From an uncultured Coriobacteriaceae bacterium (GTDB lineage: Bacteria > Actinomycetota > Coriobacteriia > Coriobacteriales > Coriobacteriaceae), in NCBI GenBank assembly GCA_944319885.1, contig CALUFC010000001.1, positions 310,001 through 374,000 of the forward strand: a stretch of 64,000 nucleotides of DNA, in the 5' to 3' direction. This document shows, piece by piece, positions 37,518 to 46,972 of this stretch (positions within the stretch are counted from its first letter, which is position 1; the number at the start of each line of letters is the position of its first letter). The translations under genes were made by a program, and so were the position numbers. The notes under the pieces are model-generated. The model was not told where the DNA came from. It did not search any database and was given only the letters and a program-made list of their open reading frames with translations.

Positions 37518-38480
37518 ATGTTCACCATGGCATCCGATCGTTCCCAGATGGGACGCGAGCTGCGTTCGGTTGTGGTCGAGACGCTGCAGGACCTCATGAA
37601 GACAAACGATCGCGTCGTCGCGCTCGAGGCGGATCTGGGCGGTGCGTCCGGCATGACGAAGATCGCCGCGACCAATCCCGACCGCTTCGTGCAGTGCGGC
37701 ATCGCCGAGGCGGACATGATGGGCATCGCCGCCGGCATGTCTGCCGAGGGCTTCGTGCCCTTCACGCACACGTTCGCCCCGTTCGCCACGCGTCGCGCGT
37801 TCGACCAGGTGTATCTCTCCGGCGCATACGCGGGCAACACGATCAACATCTACGGATCCGATCCGGGCTTCTGCGTGGGGACCAACGGCGGCACGCATAC
37901 GTCGTGGGAGGACGTTGCGCTCATGCGCACCATCCCGGGGGCCGTGGTGTGTGATCCGGCCGACGACGTCCAGACCGAATGGGTCGTGCGCGCGTTTGCC
38001 GAGATGGGCCAGGGCATCCACTACTTCCGTGCAAACCGCAAGGCCGTGCGCAACGTGTACGCGCCCGGCTCGACCTTCGAGATGGGGAAGGGCAACGTTG
38101 TACGCGAGGGCGACGATGCGCTCGTCATCACGGCCGGGCAGCTGCTGAGCGATGCGCTCGATGCTGCCGAGGCGCTCGAGGCCGAGGGCATCGGCTGCGA
38201 AGTGGTCGATATGTTCTGCATCAAGCCCCTTGACGAAGACCTGATTCTCTCAGCGGTTGCGGGCAAGCGCTGTGTGGTAACCTTTGAGAATCACGGTGTC
38301 ATCGGTGGTTTGGGTAGCGCGGTCGCCGAGGTGCTCGCAGAGCACGGCATTTCCGTGCCATTCAGGCGCCATGGCGTTGTGGAGCGCTTCGGTCAGGTTG
38401 GTTCCCCTCACTTCCTGCAGAAGGAGTACGGTCTCACGGCAGAGGCCGTATGCGCCACGGTCCGTGGGCTTCTTGGGTAA
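37518..38480 (+). CDS. Transketolase, C-terminal subunit
   Basis: A 320-residue partner carrying the pyrimidine-binding and C-terminal domains. The TPP-activating Glu is expected in FVQCGIAEADMMGIAAGM, and FENHGVIGGLGSAVAE is typical of the last domain. Its ribosome site (GAGGGGAGTGAGG) lies inside the end of the first subunit. Split transketolases are common next to PTS genes in Firmicutes and Coriobacteria (general knowledge). Confidence 0.93.
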   Translation: MFTMASDRSQMGRELRSVVVETLQDLMKTNDRVVALEADLGGASGMTKIAATNPDRFVQCGIAEADMMGIAAGMSAEGFVPFTHTFAPFATRRAFDQVYLSGAYAGNTINIYGSDPGFCVGTNGGTHTSWEDVALMRTIPGAVVCDPADDVQTEWVVRAFAEMGQGIHYFRANRKAVRNVYAPGSTFEMGKGNVVREGDDALVITAGQLLSDALDAAEALEAEGIGCEVVDMFCIKPLDEDLILSAVAGKRCVVTFENHGVIGGLGSAVAEVLAEHGISVPFRRHGVVERFGQVGSPHFLQKEYGLTAEAVCATVRGLLG

Positions 38481-38503
38481 CGTTTGTGAGAGAAAGGCAC
38501 ACC

Positions 38504-39184
38504 ATGAAATTCTTCATCGATACCGCCGACCTCGACGAGATTGCCGAGGCTAAGAGCTGGGGCTGCTTGGCTGGCGTGACCACCAACCCGACCCTGTACG
38601 CGCGCACCGGCGGCAAGCTGGCCGACTTCGAGCCGCACATGCTCAAGATCGCCGAGCTTTGCGAGGGGCTTCCCGTTTCCGCTGAGTCGACCGCGAACAC
38701 CGCTGAGGGCATGATCGAGGAGGGCCGTCGCCTTGCCGCGCTCGCTCCTAACATCGTGGTCAAGCTTCCGGTGTGCGAGGCCGGTCTCGCCGCGTGCCGC
38801 ACCCTTGCCGACGAGGGCATTCGCATCAACATGACGCTTGTCTTCTCCGCGCCCCAGGCCCTCATGGCCGCCAACGCCGGCGCGCGTTACATCTCCCCGT
38901 TCGTGGGCCGTTTCGACGATATCGCCGAGGACGGCATCTCTCAGTTGGCCGACGTCGTCGCCTGCATTGGCAACTACGATTGGACCGGCAAGAACGTCGA
39001 TGACGAGGTCGAGATCATCACTGCGTCGGTGCGTACGCCCAACCACGTGACACAGGCTGCGCTGCTCGGTGCCGACATTGCCACCGTGCCGTTTGCCGCG
39101 CTCAAGAAGTGCCTCAAGCACCCGCTGACCGACCAGGGTCTCGCCTCCTTCGAGGCCGACTGGGCGAAGGTCGTGAACGCCTAG
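38504..39184 (+). CDS. tal: Transaldolase (TalC-type small transaldolase)
   Basis: A 226-residue class I aldolase-fold enzyme. K87 in NIVVKLPV forms the Schiff base. E61 (PVSAEST) and Phe in ISPFVGRF sit where transaldolases have Glu and Phe, while fructose-6-phosphate aldolase has Gln and Tyr. It therefore likely transfers dihydroxyacetone units rather than splitting fructose 6-phosphate. It ends the PTS-transketolase operon; together they channel an imported sugar phosphate through the non-oxidative pentose pathway. Confidence 0.88.
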   Translation: MKFFIDTADLDEIAEAKSWGCLAGVTTNPTLYARTGGKLADFEPHMLKIAELCEGLPVSAESTANTAEGMIEEGRRLAALAPNIVVKLPVCEAGLAACRTLADEGIRINMTLVFSAPQALMAANAGARYISPFVGRFDDIAEDGISQLADVVACIGNYDWTGKNVDDEVEIITASVRTPNHVTQAALLGADIATVPFAALKKCLKHPLTDQGLASFEADWAKVVNA

Positions 39185-39220
39185 TAAAAGCGGGAGCAGG
39201 CTGAGCCTTGTCAGCTATGA

Positions 39221-39255
39221 AATCCGCCGGCGCGAGATCGCGCCGGCGGATTTTT
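39221..39255 (+). terminator. Intrinsic terminator of the sugar operon
   Basis: AATCCGCCGGCGCGA (39221-39235) is perfectly complementary to 39238-39252, and the T run continues to 39255. It lies 36 bases after the transaldolase stop. Confidence 0.9.
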
Positions 39256-39286
39256 CTATCTTGAGGGCGCTGTACGGGTATATAAG

Positions 39287-39438
39287 TAACCCACTGTTCA
39301 TGAAGTGAGTGTTTCTTTCGGCGCTCGACGAGTATAGCGCTGCATCAAGATAAAGTTTTTCCAGGAAAATGATGAATGGCATGTCGACTGCTAAATTGAA
39401 ACCGCAATCGATACACTCACTTTACGAGAGGTGGGTTA
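39287..39438. repeat. 152-bp element with imperfect 26-bp inverted ends
   Basis: The left end 39287-39312 and right end 39413-39438 are inverted: TAACCCAC pairs with GTGGGTTA, and AAGTGAGTGT with ACACTCACTT, with a diverged 8-base middle. The inside is AT-rich for this genome and has no ORF. It lies between two back-to-back terminators in the 366-base gap 39185-39550 between convergent transaldolase and aldolase genes. Confidence 0.45.
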
Positions 39439-39480
39439 GAAATAAGGTGATTGCCCGCATGTTTTACCCGCATCGCATGT

Positions 39481-39519
39481 AGAAAACGGAGGGAGGATTC
39501 ACAAGATCCTCCCTCCGTT
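39481..39519 (-). terminator. Intrinsic terminator of the FSA-type aldolase gene
   Basis: AACGGAGGGAGGAT (39485-39498) pairs perfectly with ATCCTCCCTCCGTT (39506-39519). On the minus strand TTTTCT follows. It lies 31 bases past the aldolase stop. Confidence 0.88.
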
Positions 39520-39550
39520 GGCGTTTTGTTTCGATGTGCTTTGCTACAGG

Positions 39551-40219
39551 TTAGGCTCGCAGCGTGGAGCGTCCGTACGCGTGCTCCCAGGCGATGCTGA
39601 ACTCATCGACCGCGATGGGCGTACCGGGATGGTCGACCATGTTCTTGAGGACCTCGGGCGGCACGGTGACGGCTTTGATGCCGGCGACGATGAGGTCATG
39701 CACCTGCTGCACGCTCTTGAACGAAGCGGCCACGATCTTAGTGGGCAGGCCGTGCACGGTGAGCATGCGCTGCAGGTCGATCACCTGGCCCACGCCATCG
39801 CCGAAGTTGCACATGCGGTTTACGTAGGGCGCTAGGTAGTCAGCGCCGTTCATCGCGGCGAGAAAACCGGTGTCAGGGGAGTAGATCGAGGTGGCGAGCA
39901 CCTTGATACCCTCCTGCTTGACGAGTTTGATAGCGCGCAAGCCCTCGCGCGTCACCGGAATCTTGGCATACATGTTCTCGGACCGCAGCGACGCGATGTA
40001 GCGCGCCTCCTCCACGATGCCCTCGACGGTGGTTTGGACAGTCTGCACGAAGAGCTTCTGCTCGGGGCGCAGGTAGGCGATGAGCTCGGCGAGCGCGGCT
40101 TCGGGCTCCTTGCCGGTTTTGGTGATGATGGAGGGATTGGTGGTTACGCCGGAAACGGTGAGCAGTTCGTCGTACTCCTTGATGGCGTTCAGGTCGGCGG
40201 TGTCGAGAATGAGTTCCAT
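39551..40219 (-). CDS. fsa: Fructose-6-phosphate aldolase-type (FSA/TalC family)
   Basis: A 222-residue homologue of E. coli FsaA. K86 in MYAKIPVT is the Schiff-base lysine. Q59 in KLFVQTVQT and Tyr in APYVNRM match the FSA signature (Gln59, Tyr131 in FsaA), unlike the Glu/Phe of true transaldolases. It would reversibly cleave fructose 6-phosphate to dihydroxyacetone and glyceraldehyde 3-phosphate. ATG 40219 follows AAGGAGGAACG. It is convergent with the transaldolase of the PTS operon. Confidence 0.85.
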   Translation of the reverse strand: MELILDTADLNAIKEYDELLTVSGVTTNPSIITKTGKEPEAALAELIAYLRPEQKLFVQTVQTTVEGIVEEARYIASLRSENMYAKIPVTREGLRAIKLVKQEGIKVLATSIYSPDTGFLAAMNGADYLAPYVNRMCNFGDGVGQVIDLQRMLTVHGLPTKIVAASFKSVQQVHDLIVAGIKAVTVPPEVLKNMVDHPGTPIAVDEFSIAWEHAYGRSTLRA

Positions 40220-40346
40220 GTTCGTTCCTCCTTGGAGCAGCAGGATGGGTGGGGCACACGTGCGGCTATCTTTACTGTAGCGACGGCATGCCATTCTCGA
40301 CAAGCATCAACCGTTTCCTTTGTGGTCCAAGGTGCATGATTGCCTC

Positions 40347-43343
40347 CTATGCTCCCAACAGATCGATGACATGCCACCCGGCATCGCTCGCCTCAACGAT
40401 CTCACGACCGCCGAACACGCACCGCGGAGCTTCGGCGGCAACGCGGCTCACGTTCTTGCCAAGCGCGCGTAGCGCCTCGGGTGTCGCGGCGAGCATGTCT
40501 GCGCGCACCTGCTCGCGGAACGCCGCGGGCCGCTGCGAGAAGTACTCGGCATTGCGGCGCTTGGTGAGGGCGTAGGGCTTCACGGGTGCGTCGTGGCCCG
40601 AGACCGTGGATACGATGAACCCCTCGAATGTTGCCTGGTCGACATCGAGCGTACCCAGCCAGGCGCCCGCGCGTTCGATGCGTTCGATCGACGGGTCGAT
40701 CGCGGGGTCGCGATAGGTGTAGAACGCCAGCTGGCGATTGGGCGCCGCGCGGAACCCGCAGCCGTAGGCGCCGCCCTTCACGCGGATTTCGTTCCACAGG
40801 TAATCATACGAAAGCGCGTTGGCGGCAACGCACCAGGCGCCGTTTGTCTCGATGCCGAGCATGCGCGGGTCGGTCGAGGTGGCGAGATAGCTCACGTCGC
40901 TGGGAACCACAAACGCCTCGTGCTTGTCTTCGGGCGCGGGAACGTAGAGCTCTTTGGCCGGCGCGGTACGCGGGGTAAGTCCCAGCGTACCGGCAGCGGC
41001 CCAATAGCGCTGGTAATCCTCGGCCGAACCGGTGAAGCTCGCCATGGTGCCCGTCGAGGTGAAGATGCGCGCCTGCAGGTCGCGCAGCCTCGACACGAGG
41101 TCGTCTGCACGCTCGTCAAAATGATCGACGAGGTTTTTCAGGAACAGATAGAAGTCGATGCCGCCCAGCTGCTCGTGCACCACGCCCGCCGGTGAGACGT
41201 AGGAGATGGCGCGGGCAAGCGCCGCCTGGTGACCGGCAGTGATGAAGGCTTGCTCCATGCCGATCTTCATCTGCGTGAGCACGTTGCGTATGCGATCGGT
41301 GTCTTCGAAGAGCGTTTCGCTCCACACTTCGCGCGGGATGTCCGCGAGCGCTTCGATCTTCTCTGAGAGCGCGCCGGCGGATACGCAGAGCATGGGCCGC
41401 GCGAGCCGCCAGTTCTCTTCCTGGTAGAAAACCTCGGGGGTAAAGGCGAGAAAGCCGAGGTTCGATCCTATGTAGCTGTCGAGCTCGGCGGCGCTATGGC
41501 GCTTGGTTGCCAGCTGCTGCATCAAGCGGCACAGGATTTTCGCATACGGGAGCTCGGCGTAGCTCAGATGGCTCAGGTCGAAGTAGGTGAGCGCGTAGGC
41601 GAGCCGGTGGGTGGGGATGTGGTGGACGAGGCAGGGGATGGGCGCCGTGGTGTCGATGGTGAGCGGGTCCTCGGGGCGCGCCTGCCCGATGTCCGAGACG
41701 CGCAGCCTGGGCAGCGTTGCCTTTGCCTCGGGCGAGTCCTCGGCCTCTTGAGCGGCGCGCAGGGCATCGACGTTGGCGACGATGTCGGCAAGCTCCCTGT
41801 CGCTCAGGGTGTCCTTGAGTGCCTGCAGCTGTGTGCCCTCGGCATCTTCGCCCGCCGCGGCGTCGGTGGGGACAAGCTCAACCAAGGCGCGGTGATCGCT
41901 TTCGAGCACGAGCTCGCGCAGCAGGGTTTCAAAGAAGTCGCCGTCGAGCGCCTCGCGCAGCTTGGCGTATGTGGTGCCGTACTCAAGGGCATCGGTTGCG
42001 GCATCGTCGCTGTACAGCCAGGTGTTGAGCGCCTCGCAGGCAAAGACCACGCCGTCGGCGGTGCCTGTGTCGCGCTGGCGCAGGGCGTACTCGTTGCTCG
42101 AGATCACCGCTTCTAGGCGGTCGCGCGGGACGCCGTGCTCCACGAGGTCGCGGCAGGTGTCTTCGATAATCTGGCGGAACGCGCGCGCGGCATGGGGCTT
42201 GGCGCCTTGGAGGATGATCATCTCGTAGGGCTGCGCACAGGTTGCCGCGGTGTAGCTCAGCACGTTGCCGCCCAGCTCCGCCTCGATGATGGCCTTTTTG
42301 ACCGGGGCCTCGTTTGAGCCCAAGAGCGCGTCGAACAGCACATCCGCGGCGATGATGCGCTCGGTGTCGAGGGCATCGCCCAACACGTAGGCCATGCCCG
42401 CGAGCGCGTTGTCGGGCGTCGTGGACATCTCCATGCGTTCGTAATCGCACACAACGGGCTCTTGGTGTCCGAGTACATTGGGGGTCGGTTCGCAGGCGCC
42501 ATCGCTGGCGGGCGGCATGTTGCGACCTGCGCCCATCCTCTCATCGAGGAAGGCAAGCTCGCGGCGCACGTCGGCGAAGTTGCCATAGAGCGTGAGATAG
42601 CTGTTCGCCAAGTTGTAGTGGCACGCATGCGTATCGAGGAAGTCCTCGTAGGTGAGGCTGGGGATGGCGCGCGGGTTGCCGCCCGACTCGTGCGCGTAGG
42701 CCGTATCGGGGAACAGCGCCCGGTTGATGGCGTTGTCGAGCACGTCCATGGGGTCGGAGAGCGCGCCCTTCATCTCGTTGTAGACCACGCCGTTGATGCG
42801 CAGCGTGCCTTCGCGCGGGGTGGCTCCCTCGGGCACGTCGAGCTCGTAGTGCCAACCTTCCTGCTCGAAGATCGCGCGTTTGGTGTAGATGGCGGGATGG
42901 AGCACGGCGTCCAGGTAGACGTCCATGAGGTTCAAGAGATCTTGCTCGTTGGTGGACGCCACGGGGTAGACGGTCTTGTCCGGGTAGGTCATGGCGTTCA
43001 AAAACGTTTGCATCGAGCTCTTGATGAGGTCGACGAACGGTTCCTTGACCGGGAACTTTTCGCTGCCGCAGAGCACCGAGTGCTCGAGGATGTGGAAGAC
43101 GCCGGTGTCATCGGTCGGCGGGGTCTTGAAGGCGATGGCAAAGGCCTTGTTTTCGTCGTCGCAGGCCAGATACAGCAGGCGCGCGCCCGTTGCGGCATGG
43201 CGCAGCACGTAGCCGTCGGCATCGATATCGGTCAGCGGACGGGTGCGCTCTACGGTGAAACCGCACACGGTGCCGCCTATGGGAAGAATCTGCGCCGCCA
43301 TCTCGCGCGGGGATTGGGCAGTGTCGGCGGGGTGCTGGGTCAT
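40347..43343 (-). CDS. Large M16-family zinc metalloprotease (presequence protease/PreP-like)
   Basis: A 998-residue protein in four M16 domains forming a closed peptide-degrading chamber in known homologues. The inverted zinc motif HxxEH is H84-x2-E87-H88 in FHILEHSVLCG, and a distal Glu (in IFEQEGWHYEL) is the likely third ligand. GAYGCGFR near residue 860 resembles the C-terminal Arg/Tyr substrate site. No signal peptide, so it probably clears peptides in the cytoplasm. AAAGGAG precedes ATG 43343. It is divergent from the EamA transporter gene. Confidence 0.9.
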   Translation of the reverse strand: MTQHPADTAQSPREMAAQILPIGGTVCGFTVERTRPLTDIDADGYVLRHAATGARLLYLACDDENKAFAIAFKTPPTDDTGVFHILEHSVLCGSEKFPVKEPFVDLIKSSMQTFLNAMTYPDKTVYPVASTNEQDLLNLMDVYLDAVLHPAIYTKRAIFEQEGWHYELDVPEGATPREGTLRINGVVYNEMKGALSDPMDVLDNAINRALFPDTAYAHESGGNPRAIPSLTYEDFLDTHACHYNLANSYLTLYGNFADVRRELAFLDERMGAGRNMPPASDGACEPTPNVLGHQEPVVCDYERMEMSTTPDNALAGMAYVLGDALDTERIIAADVLFDALLGSNEAPVKKAIIEAELGGNVLSYTAATCAQPYEMIILQGAKPHAARAFRQIIEDTCRDLVEHGVPRDRLEAVISSNEYALRQRDTGTADGVVFACEALNTWLYSDDAATDALEYGTTYAKLREALDGDFFETLLRELVLESDHRALVELVPTDAAAGEDAEGTQLQALKDTLSDRELADIVANVDALRAAQEAEDSPEAKATLPRLRVSDIGQARPEDPLTIDTTAPIPCLVHHIPTHRLAYALTYFDLSHLSYAELPYAKILCRLMQQLATKRHSAAELDSYIGSNLGFLAFTPEVFYQEENWRLARPMLCVSAGALSEKIEALADIPREVWSETLFEDTDRIRNVLTQMKIGMEQAFITAGHQAALARAISYVSPAGVVHEQLGGIDFYLFLKNLVDHFDERADDLVSRLRDLQARIFTSTGTMASFTGSAEDYQRYWAAAGTLGLTPRTAPAKELYVPAPEDKHEAFVVPSDVSYLATSTDPRMLGIETNGAWCVAANALSYDYLWNEIRVKGGAYGCGFRAAPNRQLAFYTYRDPAIDPSIERIERAGAWLGTLDVDQATFEGFIVSTVSGHDAPVKPYALTKRRNAEYFSQRPAAFREQVRADMLAATPEALRALGKNVSRVAAEAPRCVFGGREIVEASDAGWHVIDLLGA

Positions 43344-43427
43344 GATGGTCTCCTTTATGCGATACAACGTGTTGGTTATACCCCTAACTTGCGGTACCGT
43401 GTACGGGGATCATACGAGGGGGATGAG

Positions 43428-44432
43428 ATGGACGAACTGATAGCGGAGCGGGACGGGCGGGAGCACGAGCATGCGGCGGGTGATGCACGGTATGGCAAGG
43501 ATGCCGATGCCCGTGCGCGCAGGCGCCGTCGGCGCGCGGAGCGCAATGCAACCCAGGGCCGCCGCCTTGCCATAGGTGTTGCGGTGACGCTCGCCGGCGG
43601 CATCTTCTGGGGCTTCTCCGGCACGTGCGCGAGCTTCCTGTTCGAGCATTATGCGGTCGACACGCTGTGGCTCATGTGCACGCGCCAGCTGTGCTCGGGC
43701 GCGCTGTTCCTGGTGCCCATCTTGCTGCGTGACCGCGATCGCTTCGTCGCGCTGTGGACCTGTCCGCGCGATCTGGCGGTCTTTGCGGCCTTCGCGTTGG
43801 GCGGTGTGCTGCTCAACCAGTTTGGCTACCTTTTGGCCGTGCGCCTCATGAATGCCGGAACAGCGACGGTGCTGCAGTGCCTGCAACTTATCTTCATCAT
43901 GGTGTACGTGTGCATCACCACGCATCGGCCCCCGCGCAAGCGCGAGCTCGCAGGCGTGATCTTGGCGCTCGCGGGCACCTATCTCATCGCTACGGGCGGC
44001 AACCCCGCCACGCTCACCATTCCGCCCGAGGGTCTTTTCATTGGGCTTGTGGCTGCGGTGGGTGCGGCATGCATGTCGGTTATCCCGGTGAAGCTCCTGC
44101 CCAAGTACGGCTCGTCGGTCATCACGGGCTCGGGCATGCTGGCATCGGGCATCGTGTCGAGCGTGTTTATTCAGCCGTGGGCGCATATGCCCGCCTTCGA
44201 CGCGATGGGCTGGGGCGCGTTTGCCGTGCTGGCGTTCGTGGGATCGTTCTTGGCGTACTTCCTCTACATGCAGGGCGTGAAGGAGATTGGGTCGATGCGC
44301 GCAAGCCTCATCGGCACCGTTGAGCCGGTTTCGGCCACCATCACGAGTGCTCTGTTCTTGGGGACTGTATTCGCCGGCACCGACCTCGTGGGGTTCGCCC
44401 TCATCATCGTGATGGTCTTCCTCACGGTGTAA
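43428..44432 (+). CDS. EamA/DMT-superfamily transporter
   Basis: A 334-residue membrane protein with ten predicted helices in two EamA repeats, after an unusual basic 45-residue N-terminus rich in Arg and Asp. GGIFWGFSGTCASFLF starts the first repeat, and MRASLIGTVEPVSATI is the classic EamA ending motif. Such carriers export metabolites or amino acids; the cargo cannot be told. GAGGGGGATGAG precedes ATG 43428. Confidence 0.87.
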   Translation: MDELIAERDGREHEHAAGDARYGKDADARARRRRRRAERNATQGRRLAIGVAVTLAGGIFWGFSGTCASFLFEHYAVDTLWLMCTRQLCSGALFLVPILLRDRDRFVALWTCPRDLAVFAAFALGGVLLNQFGYLLAVRLMNAGTATVLQCLQLIFIMVYVCITTHRPPRKRELAGVILALAGTYLIATGGNPATLTIPPEGLFIGLVAAVGAACMSVIPVKLLPKYGSSVITGSGMLASGIVSSVFIQPWAHMPAFDAMGWGAFAVLAFVGSFLAYFLYMQGVKEIGSMRASLIGTVEPVSATITSALFLGTVFAGTDLVGFALIIVMVFLTV

Positions 44433-44567
44433 TGGGTCAGTTGGGGACGGGTTCCATTCAACCCATGCATGGCTGCATCCGATGCGGAAAACGCTCGCAC
44501 GGGCAGGGTAGGGCAGGCCGAAACCTATTTCATTCCGCGTGCGGCAACGTACGATTTGCTCGCTGGG

Positions 44568-46067
44568 TTAGAACTTGTTCACAAGGTAGCGGCAGTAATA
44601 CGAGGCATCGAAGGGCGCGCCGCAGGCATCGCGCACCAACTGGGCACCGTCGACGCTGCTGCCCCGACGCCACACGTGCTCGCGCAGCCACGCGCGCACC
44701 GGAGCCAAGTCGCCCGAGGCGCACGCGCCCTCAACATCGACGCCGGCTCGTACCATGGCGTCGAGGAACTGGGCACCATAGGCGCTGCCCAGCGCGTACG
44801 CGGGGAAGTAGCCAAAGCTGCCGTCCGACCAGTGGGTGTCCTGCAGGCAGCCATGAGCGTTGTCGGGAACCTCGAGCCCCAGGTACTCGCGGGTGAGCTT
44901 GCTCCATAGCGCGGGAATCTCGGACACGCGCGCCTCGCCCGCAAAGAGCATGCGCTCGATGTCGTAGCGAATCATGATGTGCAAGGGATAGGTGAGCTCG
45001 TCGGCCTCCATGCGAATGAGGCCGGGACGTGCGCGGTTGACCACCCGATAGAATTCGTCCTCAGTGGCCGTGGCAAACGCTTCGGGCGCATGCGCGCGCA
45101 TGATGGAAAGCAGCTGTCCCATGAAGGGGCGCGAACGGCCGATGTAGTTCTCAAAGAAGCGCGACTGGCTCTCGTGCACACCCGACGACGTGCCGCAGCC
45201 GAGGCACGTGTAAGCATACGCCGGATCGACGTTCTGCTCATAGATGGCATGGCCGCCCTCGTGTAGCACGGAGAACGCGCTGTTGAGCGCGTCGTGCTCG
45301 TAGATATGCGTGGTCACGCGGACATCGCCCGGCGCCACGCCGTTCGAGAAGGGGTGCTCCACCTCTGCGAGCGCCAGCCCGTCCATATCGAGTCCCTCGA
45401 GCGCCAGAAGGTCGCGTGCCTGCGCCAGCTGGGCGGCCGTTGGCACGTACGCGGTGGCGAAGGCGGGCATGGGCTTCTCCGGCCGGCGCGCGATGTCGTG
45501 CACCAGCGGCACGACGGTCTCTTTCACCTGAGCGAAGAAGGCATCATACGCCGCCGCGTCCATGCCGCGCTCAAACTGGTCGAGCATGACGTCGTAGGGA
45601 TCACGCGTGCTATCGAGATACGCGGCGCGCCGCTTGACCCCGTCGACCACGCGGGCGAGGTAGGGCTCAAACGATGCCCAGTCATCTGCTGTCTTGGCGG
45701 CATGCCAAGCGTCGTTCGACTCGGCGGTGAGACGCGCCCATGCGGCCTCCTCCTCGGCGGGAATCGCAGTCGCCTCGCGCTGGTCACGGGCGAGCACACG
45801 CAGCTCGTCGGCGGTTTGCTGATCGAGCTCGCCTGCTGCCTCGGCCTCGGCAAGCGCGGCAACCAGCTCGCGAGCGGCGCCGTTCGTGAGCAGCTCGTGG
45901 CGTTCGGCGGCGAGCTCGCCCATGGCGTCGGCGCGTGCGGCGGCCCCCTTCGCGGGCGCCACGGTCTCACCGTCAAACTCGACGATACTCATCAAGTAGT
46001 AGTTGCGGCACAGTTTGCGCTGGAGGTTTTTGAACGCGGAGATCTGGTTGCTTAGGCTATCGCTCAT
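44568..46067 (-). CDS. M32 family carboxypeptidase (Taq-type)
   Basis: A 499-residue metallocarboxypeptidase. The zinc motif is H269-E270-GG-H273 (LHEGGHAIYE), and HESQSRFFEN, the second family signature, follows with the expected metal-binding Glu. It trims C-terminal residues from peptides, fitting with the M16 peptidase nearby in peptide recycling. GAAGGAG precedes ATG 46067. No signal peptide. Confidence 0.93.
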   Translation of the reverse strand: MSDSLSNQISAFKNLQRKLCRNYYLMSIVEFDGETVAPAKGAAARADAMGELAAERHELLTNGAARELVAALAEAEAAGELDQQTADELRVLARDQREATAIPAEEEAAWARLTAESNDAWHAAKTADDWASFEPYLARVVDGVKRRAAYLDSTRDPYDVMLDQFERGMDAAAYDAFFAQVKETVVPLVHDIARRPEKPMPAFATAYVPTAAQLAQARDLLALEGLDMDGLALAEVEHPFSNGVAPGDVRVTTHIYEHDALNSAFSVLHEGGHAIYEQNVDPAYAYTCLGCGTSSGVHESQSRFFENYIGRSRPFMGQLLSIMRAHAPEAFATATEDEFYRVVNRARPGLIRMEADELTYPLHIMIRYDIERMLFAGEARVSEIPALWSKLTREYLGLEVPDNAHGCLQDTHWSDGSFGYFPAYALGSAYGAQFLDAMVRAGVDVEGACASGDLAPVRAWLREHVWRRGSSVDGAQLVRDACGAPFDASYYCRYLVNKF

Positions 46068-46166
46068 GGCTGCTCCTTCACGCGGGTGTCATATCTACCG
46101 GCTAGAATACCCTGAAACACGCGTACTGCGTACCCCTACGCCAAAGCGATGTTGGGAGGGGCGCCT

Positions 46167-46877
46167 ATGGATGAGGTTTCGCACGACGCAGGGGCCTTGC
46201 GCCACGCCGCCGTTCGTGTACGCATTGGCCGTGGGCTTCAGATTGTGTCGCTCACGCTGACTGTCATTGAGGTTGCCATGCTGGTAGCGGGTGTTCCCGT
46301 GCTGTCGCTCGCCGATGCGGTTTCATCGCCTTGGGTGTTTGGACCGTTCGTTGTGGCCAATCCCGGAACAGCGGCGCTTGTTCTCATCGCACTGCTTCCT
46401 TGGGTTTTCCTCGCGGCATCGGTTATCTTGCGCTACTCCGCCGCTCTCGACGTGCGACGGGCCCATCGCTCCCGGCGCGCGGTCGAGGTCGCGCGCAACC
46501 TTGCCAGCGTTATCGCCGCGTTCGTCATGGTTCCGCTTGTGGCGCCCGCCTTGCTGCTCGCGATAGTTGAGGAGGGCTATGTGGTTGGGCCCCCAAGCGA
46601 GGCGGGGGACCGTATCGTCATCGTCGAGCGTCATTTCCTACTTCTCAGCTCAGGTGACGTCTACATAGTTCCTGCGGGCGCCCTTGTCGGCGAGCACGTG
46701 GGCGCGTTTACCTGCGACGATGCGTACAGCCCGGTGTACGCAGGAAGCTATCGCGTAACATGGCACGGCGGGTGCGCCCACGTGCAGGTCTGGAGCGATT
46801 CGGCCGTCGATCCCATGGTCCCGCTCGATGTGACGGCCAGCGTCGGGGAGGGTGTGAGTAGTCGTTGCGGCGATTAA
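46167..46877 (+). CDS. Membrane protein of unknown function
   Basis: A 236-residue protein with three hydrophobic segments in the first 140 residues (VSLTLTVIEVAMLVAGV, ALVLIALLPWVFLAASV and VIAAFVMVPLVAPALLLAIV), then a soluble C-terminal domain of about 95 residues. Not recognised. GGGAGGGG before ATG 46167 sets the start. It ends about 95 bases before a truncated hydrolase fragment. Confidence 0.65.
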   Translation: MDEVSHDAGALRHAAVRVRIGRGLQIVSLTLTVIEVAMLVAGVPVLSLADAVSSPWVFGPFVVANPGTAALVLIALLPWVFLAASVILRYSAALDVRRAHRSRRAVEVARNLASVIAAFVMVPLVAPALLLAIVEEGYVVGPPSEAGDRIVIVERHFLLLSSGDVYIVPAGALVGEHVGAFTCDDAYSPVYAGSYRVTWHGGCAHVQVWSDSAVDPMVPLDVTASVGEGVSSRCGD

Positions 46878-46972
46878 CGAAATTGTAGAAATCGTCAAAC
46901 AGCATACAGGGTCTGCTAGGATGGTCCGCGCTCTATTGGACGAGTGAAGGAGATTCCACGGCAGGGAAGTCC

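Noticed and set aside
46883-46922. Possible promoter before the hydrolase fragment (TAGGAT at 46917-46922)
   Set aside because: No acceptable -35 hexamer at the right distance.
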